Source of the DNA: Paraburkholderia franconis
GTDB taxonomy: Bacteria; Pseudomonadota; Gammaproteobacteria; Burkholderiales; Burkholderiaceae
Length of the DNA: 64,000 nucleotides
Direction of reading: 5' to 3'
Assembly: GCF_009362735.1 (NCBI RefSeq)
Contig: NZ_WHNP01000020.1
Coordinates: 1-64,000, forward strand
Positions 1 through 6,954 of this stretch are shown here, piece after piece. Each line of letters opens with the position of its first letter. Position 1 is the first letter of the stretch. The notes under the pieces were generated by a model. That model was not told where the DNA came from, ran no database searches, and was given only the letters and a program-made list of their open reading frames with translations. Made by a program: the position numbers and the translations under genes.

Positions 1-1
1 C

Positions 2-289
2 TCGCTGATCCAGCAGGGCGATGGTCGTCCCACCGTGATTGTGCTCGACAACGCGAGCGTTCACCACAGCATCGATCAGCACACGCTGGACCGCTGGTTT
101 CTCGAACACAAGGCGCTCCTGTTCTATCTACCGCCGTACAGTCCCGAACTCAATTTGATTGAGATCGTGTGGAAGCACATGAAATACCACTGGCGGCGTT
201 TCGTCACCTGGACAAAGGAAACCATCGACGCCGAACTCGCCGCGCTTCTATCCGGCTATGGCACCAAATTTCAAATCAATTTCTCGTGA
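2..289 (+). CDS. IS630-family transposase, C-terminal part (cut by window edge)
   Basis: The frame is open from base 2 and ends at a TGA at 287-289, so the gene begins upstream of the window. The visible 95 residues contain the IS630/Tc1-mariner DDE_3 landmarks: VLDNASVHHS, which carries the second catalytic Asp, and PPYSPELNLIE, which carries the last acidic residue. This is the catalytic end of an insertion-sequence transposase. Whether the full element is intact cannot be judged from here. The short AT-rich stretch after the stop (about 290-310) may hold the right terminal repeat, but without the left end it cannot be confirmed. The IS sits about 200 bp upstream of the rpoH control region. 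Confidence 0.85.
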   Translation, partial: SLIQQGDGRPTVIVLDNASVHHSIDQHTLDRWFLEHKALLFYLPPYSPELNLIEIVWKHMKYHWRRFVTWTKETIDAELAALLSGYGTKFQINFS

Positions 290-496
290 ACACTTATCGG
301 ACCCTTTAAAAACAACCAAAAAGCCGCAAATAATTGGTTCCGTTTCTGAAAAAATCTTACTGATGATTGCGATTTCCTGCTTCAGGCGATGGATGCTACG
401 CGTTCGGTAGAGAACTAGCAGACGAGGTACAATACTATTGAGATGTGAGTTTTGATAGATAACTGGGAACTCAGATGCCCCTATGGGCTCTAAGTA

Positions 497-523
497 TTAG
501 CACTCCGCATACGAGAGTGCTAA
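497..523 (+). promoter_or_regulatory. CIRCE element (HrcA operator) upstream of rpoH
   Basis: A perfect inverted repeat TTAGCACTC-N9-GAGTGCTAA is present, identical to the CIRCE consensus bound by the heat-shock repressor HrcA. It ends 55 bp before the rpoH start codon, where it would overlap the promoter or the early transcript. The 290-496 stretch between the IS and this site holds no gene. I could not assign a convincing -35/-10 pair in it. Confidence 0.95.
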
Positions 524-578
524 CATCCATCGTGGTCTGGCTTTGCCGGATCTTTGTCTGAATAAAGGAGTTTGCTAC

Positions 579-1514
579 GTGAGCAACACATTGACCCTTC
601 CGAGTACTCTGAGCCCGTCGTCGGCCAAGGCCGGTTCGGCAGGTGCACTGACGCTCTCGCATGCTTCTCTTCTGCCCGGCCACCTGGGCAATATCGACGC
701 CTACATCCAGGCCGTGAACCGGATTCCGATGCTGACGCCGGCAGAAGAGCGCCAGTTCGCCACCGAATACCGCGAGGACAACAATCTCGACGCCGCGCGC
801 CGGCTCGTTCTGTCGCATTTGCGGCTGGTCGTGTCGATCGCGCGCAACTACCTCGGGTATGGTCTGCCGCACTCCGACCTGATCCAGGAAGGCAACATCG
901 GCCTGATGAAGGCCGTGAAGCGCTTCGACCCGGAGCAGAACGTGCGCCTCGTGTCGTATGCGATGCACTGGATCAAGGCTGAGATCCACGAGTACATCCT
1001 GCGCAACTGGCGCACGGTGAAAGTGGCGACGACCAAGGCGCAACGCAAGCTGTTCTTCAACCTGCGCAGCCACAAGCAAGGGTTGCAGTCGTTCACGCCG
1101 GACGAGATCGACGGTCTCGCGAAAGAGCTGAACGTGAAGCGCGAGGAAGTGGCCGAGATGGAAACACGTCTGTCGGGTGGCGATATCGCGCTCGAGGGAC
1201 AGGTCGAGGACGGCGAAGAAGCATTCGCCCCGATCGCCTACCTGGCCGATTCGCACAGCGAGCCGACGGCCGTGCTGGCTGCGCGCCAGCGCGACCGTCT
1301 GCAAAGCGACGGTATCGCGAGCGCGCTGGAGTCGCTCGATCCGCGCAGCCGCCGCATCATCGAAGCGCGCTGGCTGCAGGTGGAAGACGACGGGTCGGGC
1401 GGCTCGACGCTGCACGAGCTCGCCGATGAATTCGGCGTGTCGGCTGAGCGCATCCGTCAGATCGAAGCAAGCGCGATGAAGAAGATGCGCGCCGCGCTAG
1501 CCGAGTACGCGTAA
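579..1514 (+). CDS. rpoH: RNA polymerase heat-shock sigma factor RpoH (sigma32)
   Basis: This 311-residue sigma70-family factor directs RNA polymerase to heat-shock promoters. Region 2 (DLIQEGNIGLMKAVKRFDP) and the RpoH-specific box (QRKLFFNLR) are plain. Region 4 with the helix-turn-helix that reads the -35 box (LADEFGVSAERIRQIE) closes the protein. The start is GTG at 579: AAAGGAG lies 8 nt upstream, and the encoded MSNTLTLPS is the usual beta-proteobacterial N-terminus. The longer frame starting at 543 has no ribosome site and would run through the Shine-Dalgarno. Transcription is probably under HrcA through the CIRCE just upstream, and it ends at the strong hairpin at 1575-1606. Confidence 0.97.
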   Translation: MSNTLTLPSTLSPSSAKAGSAGALTLSHASLLPGHLGNIDAYIQAVNRIPMLTPAEERQFATEYREDNNLDAARRLVLSHLRLVVSIARNYLGYGLPHSDLIQEGNIGLMKAVKRFDPEQNVRLVSYAMHWIKAEIHEYILRNWRTVKVATTKAQRKLFFNLRSHKQGLQSFTPDEIDGLAKELNVKREEVAEMETRLSGGDIALEGQVEDGEEAFAPIAYLADSHSEPTAVLAARQRDRLQSDGIASALESLDPRSRRIIEARWLQVEDDGSGGSTLHELADEFGVSAERIRQIEASAMKKMRAALAEYA

Positions 1515-1574
1515 CGTCGGAGAAACAGTCAGAGAAGCATCGGGTGGCCGAAAGCCGCATCGAACCTGCACCGA

Positions 1575-1606
1575 GCCCTGCCTTTCGAAAGAAGGCAGGG
1601 CTTTTT
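1575..1606 (+). terminator. Rho-independent terminator of rpoH
   Basis: A GC-rich stem (GCCCTGCCTT paired with AAGGCAGGGC) is followed directly by a T-run, 60 bp after the rpoH stop codon. Confidence 0.92.
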
Positions 1607-1833
1607 CTTGGTTCTTCGAAAGCTGCGTCACTGCGAGTCACCCGCGAGCGCTCGCCTTGACCTGATGCGGAACGTGGCCTATTAGTGGTGAATCACCGCC
1701 CGGCGGCTCGCGACGCGATGACGCGCCACCAGCCGACAGACTATTCCTACAATCGTTATGCATGCGCCAGTGCGGCTGTCTTGGGCACTGGGTCCTGCCG
1801 GAACATCCGGCGCGATGTCGTTACCAATCGATC

Positions 1834-2094
1834 ATGGCCATAACGCTCAATCATAGGAATCCTTCACGCCGCGCGCTCAGCAGCCGCATCGTCGCGTGGG
1901 CCCGCGGCCCGACCTTCGCACGCGACATCGCTATCGTCCTCGCCGTCAAATTCGCACTTCTGCTCGCGCTCAAGTTCGCGTTCTTCGATCATCCGCAGGC
2001 GCAGCACATGTCGCTGCCGCCCGCACAGGTCGCTCAGGCACTGCTTTCCGTGCCCGTCTCGCCTCCGTCCCAAGGTGACAACCATGCCCGCTAG
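1834..2094 (+). CDS. cydP: Cytochrome bd oxidase putative small subunit CydP
   Basis: An 86-residue protein with one membrane helix (DIAIVLAVKFALLLALKFAFF), fitting the CydP family of small proteins encoded just ahead of cydAB. The conserved pattern is ARD near the helix start, two lysines inside it and an FF at its end. ATG at 1834 is the most reasonable start, though no strong ribosome site precedes it; an in-frame ATG at 1762 would add residues of no family character. The 3' end overlaps the cydA start by 11 bp, so the two are translationally coupled. The 1607-1833 stretch before it has no other gene and should contain the operon promoter. I did not find a convincing Anr/FNR box there. Confidence 0.7.
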   Translation: MAITLNHRNPSRRALSSRIVAWARGPTFARDIAIVLAVKFALLLALKFAFFDHPQAQHMSLPPAQVAQALLSVPVSPPSQGDNHAR

Positions 2095-3673
2095 CGATGT
2101 CGTCGACCTTTCGCGTCTGCAGTTCGCCGTCACGGCCCTGTATCACTTTCTCTTCGTACCGTTGACGCTCGGATTGTCGTGGCTGCTCGTCATCATGGAG
2201 AGCGTCTACGTGATGACGGGCAAGCCCATCTACAAGGACATGACGCAGTTCTGGGGCAAGCTGTTCGGCATCAACTTCGCGATGGGCGTCACGACGGGGC
2301 TCACGCTCGAATTCCAGTTCGGCACCAACTGGTCGTACTACTCGCACTACGTCGGCGACATCTTCGGCGTACCGCTCGCCGTCGAAGGGCTGATGGCGTT
2401 CTTTCTCGAATCGACCTTCGTCGGCCTGTTCTTCTTCGGCTGGAACCGGCTGTCCCGCGTCCAGCATCTGATGGTCACGTTTCTCGTCGCGCTCGGCTCG
2501 AATCTGTCCGCGCTGTGGATTCTCATCGCGAACGGCTGGATGAACAATCCCGTCGGCGCTGAGTTCAACTACGAGACGATGCGCATGGAACTGTCGAACC
2601 TCTTCGCCGTGATCTTCAACCCGGTCGCGCAGGTGAAGTTCGTGCACACGGTATCGGCGGGTTACGTGACGGCGTCGATGTTCGTGCTGGGCTTGTCGTC
2701 GTGGTATCTGCTCAAGCGCCGCGACACCGAGTTCGCGCTGCGCTCGTTCGCGATCGCAGCGGGCTTCGGCCTCGCGTCGACACTGTGTGTGATCGTGCTC
2801 GGCGACGAATCGGGCTACACGACAGGCGAAGTCCAGCAGATGAAACTCGCCGCGATCGAATCGGAATGGGAAACGGCACCGCCGCCCGCGCCGTTCACGA
2901 TTTTCGGCATCCCGAATCAGCAGGAAGAGCGCACCGACTACGCGCTGCGTGTGCCCTACGCGCTCGGCATCATCGCGACACGTTCGCTCGATGAACCCGT
3001 CGTCGGGCTCAAGGAACTGATGGCGCGCAACGAAGCGCACATCAGGAACGGCATGATCGCGTACGGCGCGCTGCAAAAGATCAAGCAGGGCGACACGAGC
3101 GACGAAACGCGCGCGTCGTTCGACGCGCACAGGCAGGACCTCGGCTATGGCCTGATGCTCAAGCAGTTCACGCGGAACGTCACCGACGCCTCCGCCGATC
3201 AGATCAGGCAGGCCGCGAAGAAAGCGGTCCCGCCCGTTCTGCCCGTGTTCTGGTCGTTCCGGCTGATGGTCGGTCTCGGCCTGCTGTTCCTCGCGACATT
3301 CGTGCTCGCGTTCTTCTTCTGCGCGCAGCGCACGCTGCTGCGCGACAACCGCCGCTGGTTCCTGCGCTGGGCCGTGTGGGCGATTCCGCTGCCGTGGCTG
3401 GCGGCGGAATTCGGCTGGGTCGTCGCCGAACTGGGACGCCAGCCGTGGACCATCGCGGGCATTCTGCCGACGTCGCTCTCCGCATCGAGTCTGACGGCGA
3501 GCGACCTGTATCTGAGCCTCGCCGGTTTCGTCGTGTTCTACACCGCGCTCTTCATCATCGAGATCACGCTGATGTTCAAGTACGCGCGGCTCGGTCCGTC
3601 GTCGTTGCACACGGGGCGCTATCACCACGAGCGGACCGCGACGGCGACAGTCGGCGCAAACACGGCCGCATGA
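2084..3673 (+). CDS. cydA: Cytochrome bd ubiquinol oxidase subunit I
   Basis: This is subunit I of the high-affinity quinol oxidase, which carries hemes b558, b595 and d in the inner membrane and reduces O2 to water. About nine transmembrane helices are visible. The long periplasmic Q-loop is present and close to the E. coli type (VQQMKLAAIESEWET then FGIPNQ and YALGIIATRS), so this belongs to the long-Q-loop (L) subfamily rather than the CioA type. ATG at 2084 is chosen because AAGGTGA lies 5 nt upstream; the GTG at 2075 falls inside that site. Length is 529 residues, normal for the family. It is co-transcribed with cydP, cydB and cydX. Confidence 0.97.
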   Translation: MPASDVVDLSRLQFAVTALYHFLFVPLTLGLSWLLVIMESVYVMTGKPIYKDMTQFWGKLFGINFAMGVTTGLTLEFQFGTNWSYYSHYVGDIFGVPLAVEGLMAFFLESTFVGLFFFGWNRLSRVQHLMVTFLVALGSNLSALWILIANGWMNNPVGAEFNYETMRMELSNLFAVIFNPVAQVKFVHTVSAGYVTASMFVLGLSSWYLLKRRDTEFALRSFAIAAGFGLASTLCVIVLGDESGYTTGEVQQMKLAAIESEWETAPPPAPFTIFGIPNQQEERTDYALRVPYALGIIATRSLDEPVVGLKELMARNEAHIRNGMIAYGALQKIKQGDTSDETRASFDAHRQDLGYGLMLKQFTRNVTDASADQIRQAAKKAVPPVLPVFWSFRLMVGLGLLFLATFVLAFFFCAQRTLLRDNRRWFLRWAVWAIPLPWLAAEFGWVVAELGRQPWTIAGILPTSLSASSLTASDLYLSLAGFVVFYTALFIIEITLMFKYARLGPSSLHTGRYHHERTATATVGANTAA

Positions 3674-3710
3674 GCGGCATCGGCACGCTTGCATCAAGGG
3701 ATATCACGCT

Positions 3711-4847
3711 ATGGATTACGCAACTCTCAAACTGATCTGGTGGGCGCTCATCGGCGTGCTGCTGATCGGCTTCGCGCTCACCGACGGCTTCGACATGGGC
3801 GCCGGCATGCTGCTGCCGTTCATCGGCAAGACGGACGCAGAGCGGCGCATCGTCGTGAATACCGTCGGCGCGACGTGGGAAGGCAACCAGGTCTGGCTCA
3901 TCACGGCTGGCGGCGCGATGTTCGCCGCGTGGCCGCTCGTCTATGCTGCGTCGTTCTCGGGCTTCTACTTCGCGATGCTGCTCGTGCTGTTCGCGCTGTT
4001 CTTCCGCCCCGTCGGCTTCGACTACCGGGGCAAACGCGACGATCCGCGCTGGCGCAGCGCGTGGGACTGGGCGCTGTTCGCCGGAGGTTTCGTGCCCGCG
4101 CTGGTGTTCGGCGTCGCGTTCGGCAATCTGCTGCAAGGCGTGCCGTTCGCCTTCGATCAGGAACTGCGCGTCGCCTATCACGGCAGCTTCTTCGCGCTGC
4201 TCAACCCGTTCGCGCTGCTGTGCGGACTGTTGAGCGTGTCGATGCTCGCGGCACACGGCGCGGCGTTCGTGAAGATGAAAGCGGATGGCATCGTCGCGCG
4301 GCGCGCGTCCGTCGCGTTGCGCATCGCGTCGCTTGTCGCCGTCTCGCTGTTTCTGATCGCGGGCGTGCTGGTCGCGACGCTGATCGGCGGCTATCAGATC
4401 AGCGAGCCGGCCCCGTTCGATACCGTCGCAAATCCGTTGCTGAAAAACGTGATCGGCGCGCCAGGGCTGTGGCTCACGAACTACTCGCTGTATCCGTGGA
4501 TGACCGCAGCGCCTTTGGCCGGCATCATCGGCGGCGTGCTCGCGCTGGTGCTCGCAAGCTCTCGCTTCGAGCGCACGGCGTTTCTGTCGACGTCGCTAAT
4601 GGTGATCGGCGTGATCCTGACGGCGGGCTTCTCGATGTTTCCGTTCATCATGCCGTCGTCGCTCGATGGCCGCAGCAGCCTCACCGTCTGGGATTCGACG
4701 TCGAGCCAGATGACGCTGCAGATCATGCTCATCGCCGTCATCGTGTTTCTGCCCGTCGTGCTCATCTACACGAGCTGGGTGTATCGCGTGCTGCGCGGCA
4801 AAGTGACAGCCGAAGCGATCGAGCAGAACTCTCATTCGATGTACTGA
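3711..4847 (+). CDS. cydB: Cytochrome bd ubiquinol oxidase subunit II
   Basis: A 378-residue integral membrane protein that pairs with CydA. The N-terminus (LIWWALIGVLLIGFALTDGFDMGAGMLLPF) is the CydB signature, including the GFDMG motif, and WEGNQVWLI follows around residue 65. Length and the multi-helix hydropathy match the family. It lies 37 bp after cydA in the same operon and is followed 27 bp later by cydX. Confidence 0.97.
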   Translation: MDYATLKLIWWALIGVLLIGFALTDGFDMGAGMLLPFIGKTDAERRIVVNTVGATWEGNQVWLITAGGAMFAAWPLVYAASFSGFYFAMLLVLFALFFRPVGFDYRGKRDDPRWRSAWDWALFAGGFVPALVFGVAFGNLLQGVPFAFDQELRVAYHGSFFALLNPFALLCGLLSVSMLAAHGAAFVKMKADGIVARRASVALRIASLVAVSLFLIAGVLVATLIGGYQISEPAPFDTVANPLLKNVIGAPGLWLTNYSLYPWMTAAPLAGIIGGVLALVLASSRFERTAFLSTSLMVIGVILTAGFSMFPFIMPSSLDGRSSLTVWDSTSSQMTLQIMLIAVIVFLPVVLIYTSWVYRVLRGKVTAEAIEQNSHSMY

Positions 4848-4874
4848 CGCACGACTCGCCAGGAGGAGCCGACC

Positions 4875-4988
4875 ATGTGGTACTTCAGCTGGATTCTCGG
4901 GATTGGCCTCGCGCTCGCGTTCGGCATCATCAACGTGATGTGGCTCGAAGCGAACCATGTCGTCGATGGCGACGCGAACGAGAGTTGA
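4875..4988 (+). CDS. cydX: Cytochrome bd small subunit CydX
   Basis: A 37-residue single-helix protein beginning MWYFSWILGIGLALAFGII. Length and the invariant MWYF-W-LG opening match E. coli CydX, which stabilises the heme groups of the bd oxidase. An excellent ribosome site (AGGAGGAG, 4861-4868) sits 6 nt before the ATG. It is the last gene of the operon and is followed by a terminator 32 bp downstream. Confidence 0.95.
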   Translation: MWYFSWILGIGLALAFGIINVMWLEANHVVDGDANES

Positions 4989-5020
4989 TTCGACGAGAGC
5001 CGCGTGCCGTAAACGCGAAT

Positions 5021-5047
5021 CGGCGCCCCGAGGGGCGCCGATTTTTT
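5021..5047 (+). terminator. Rho-independent terminator of the cyd operon
   Basis: A CGGCGCCCC/GGGGCGCCG stem with a tiny loop is followed by ATTTTTTA, immediately after cydX and before the convergent nagE gene. Confidence 0.92.
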
Positions 5048-5076
5048 ATCGCAAGACGCTCAGACGGCCAGGCGCT

Positions 5077-6846
5077 TCAAGCCGTTGCCGTCAGACGCGT
5101 CGACAGTTGCTGCGCGTAACGCTGTGCCGAATCGCCGACGACGATATGGAACGTATCCGTCGATACCCACGCGACGTTCAGCGTATCGAGCCGCTGGCGA
5201 TCGACAGCCGACGGATCGCGCACGACGATGCGCAGGCGCGTCGCCGCCACCGCTTCGAGCGAGGCAATATTCGTCGCGCCACCGAGCACAGCGAGCCAGC
5301 GCAGCGGGTCCGGATCGAGCGGACCGTTGCCCGCCGCATAGGAAGCATCGGCAGCCGTAGCCGTGTTGCCCATCGAAGCCGCCGACGAAGCCGCCGAAAT
5401 GACCGCCGCCGTCGTATCGCCGTTCGCGATCGTTGCGCGGATTTCATCGGCGATGATGTCCGCTTCCGGCCCGATGATGACCTGCACCGCGCCCGCGCCG
5501 CGCTTCAATACGCCGCGCGCGCCGATCGACTTCAGTTCGTTCTCCGACACCTTGTCCGAATCGACAACCGACAAACGCAGACGCGTCGTGCAAGCATCAA
5601 CCACCGACAGATTCGCCGCGCCGCCCAACGCAGCGATATAGCGCTGCGCGCGCGTCGACGACTTCGCCGCCGCGCCTTGGACGGGCGCCACATAACCGGC
5701 CGGCGCGTACGATTCCGTGGCGGCGTCAGCCGTTTCCGACTCGCGGCCCGGCGTCGCCATGTTGAACTTGCGGATGAAGAAGCGGAACAGACCGTAGTAG
5801 ACGACGGCATAGGCGAAGCCGATGAGAATCGCTTCCCAGCCCTTCGTCGACAGGCCGTAGTTCAGCACGTAGTCGATCGCGCCCGCCGAGAACGTGAAGC
5901 CGAGCTTGATGCCGAGCGCCGAGCAGATCGCAAGCGACAGGCCCGTCAGCACCGCGTGGATCGCATAGAGCACGGGAGCGAGGAACATGAAGCTGAATTC
6001 GATCGGCTCCGTCACGCCCGTCAGGAACGACGTCAGCGCCATCGAGAACAGCAGGCCGCCGACCACCGCGCGGCGCTCCTTTGGCGCTTCATGGAGCATC
6101 GCGAGACACGCGGCCGGCAGACCGAACATCATGATCGGGAAGAAACCCGTCATGAACGTGCCCGCCGTCGGATCGCCCGCGAAGAAGCGGTGCAGGTCGC
6201 CCGTCACAGCCGCGCCGCCCGGTGGCGTGAAGGTGCCGAACACGAACCATGCGAGCGAGTTCAGGATGTGATGCAAGCCCGTGACGAGCAACAGACGGTT
6301 CAGCAGACCGAACACGAACGCGCCGATCGCGCCTGCCGTCGTCAGCCAGTGGCCGGCGGTGTCGATTGCACCCTGCACGGGCGCCCACGCGTATCCGAAG
6401 ACTATGCCTAGCACCAGACACGCGACCCCGGTGACGATCGGCACGAAGCGCTTGCCACCGAAGAACGCGAGGTAGTCGGGCAGCTTGATGTCCTTATACC
6501 GGTTGTACAGCATCCCCGCGACGATGCCGGCGATGATCCCCGACAGCACGCCCATGTTGAGCTTGTCGTTGATGTCCTTCATCACGGCGACTTCGATCAG
6601 ATAGCCGATCGCGCCCGCCAGCGCCGCAACACCGTTATTGTCCTTCGCGAAGCCGACAGCGACGCCGATCGCGAACAGGAGCGGCAGGTTGTCGAAGATC
6701 GCGCCGCCGGCGTCGGCGATCATCTTGATGTTGAACACATCGGGCTGACCGAGGCGCAGCAGCAGGCCGGCCACGGGCAGTACCGCGATCGGCAGCATCA
6801 GTGCGCGGCCAAGGCGCTGAATCTTCAGAAACGGATTCCCATCCAT
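5077..6846 (-). CDS. nagE: PTS N-acetylglucosamine permease, IIC-IIB with an extra IIB-like domain
   Basis: This is the membrane component that imports and phosphorylates GlcNAc. The IIC domain covers about residues 1-360 (LPIAVLPVAGLLLRLGQ, then GFFPIMMFGLPAACLAM and TEPIEFSFMF). The IIB domain lies at about 400-475, with the phospho-accepting Cys419 in DACTTRLR. A second IIB-like domain at about 510-588 keeps the fold pattern (WLAVLGGATNI, ATRLRIVVRD), but the cysteine position is Ala. There is no IIA domain; that function comes from the neighbouring fusion protein. The start is ATG 6846, since GGAGG lies 6 nt before it; the GTG 12 bp further upstream precedes that site. It is the last gene of the nag operon, 108 bp after nagF. 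Confidence 0.93.
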   Translation of the reverse strand: MDGNPFLKIQRLGRALMLPIAVLPVAGLLLRLGQPDVFNIKMIADAGGAIFDNLPLLFAIGVAVGFAKDNNGVAALAGAIGYLIEVAVMKDINDKLNMGVLSGIIAGIVAGMLYNRYKDIKLPDYLAFFGGKRFVPIVTGVACLVLGIVFGYAWAPVQGAIDTAGHWLTTAGAIGAFVFGLLNRLLLVTGLHHILNSLAWFVFGTFTPPGGAAVTGDLHRFFAGDPTAGTFMTGFFPIMMFGLPAACLAMLHEAPKERRAVVGGLLFSMALTSFLTGVTEPIEFSFMFLAPVLYAIHAVLTGLSLAICSALGIKLGFTFSAGAIDYVLNYGLSTKGWEAILIGFAYAVVYYGLFRFFIRKFNMATPGRESETADAATESYAPAGYVAPVQGAAAKSSTRAQRYIAALGGAANLSVVDACTTRLRLSVVDSDKVSENELKSIGARGVLKRGAGAVQVIIGPEADIIADEIRATIANGDTTAAVISAASSAASMGNTATAADASYAAGNGPLDPDPLRWLAVLGGATNIASLEAVAATRLRIVVRDPSAVDRQRLDTLNVAWVSTDTFHIVVGDSAQRYAQQLSTRLTATA

Positions 6847-6954
6847 TGATACCTCCACTCCTTTGTCTCGTGTAATAGAGTCGTTGCTTTATATGCAGGT
6901 TGAAATGTCGAGCCGACGGGCTCTGTCCCAAGACGGATTGCGCAAATGTCGCGA

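Noticed and set aside
1607..1833. Anr/FNR box for the cyd operon
   Set aside because: No TTGAT-N4-ATCAA-like palindrome with fewer than about three mismatches could be found.
1970..3697. Minus-strand open frame of 575 codons opposite cydA
   Set aside because: Arg-rich translation with no motifs, wholly antisense to cydA, which is unambiguous.
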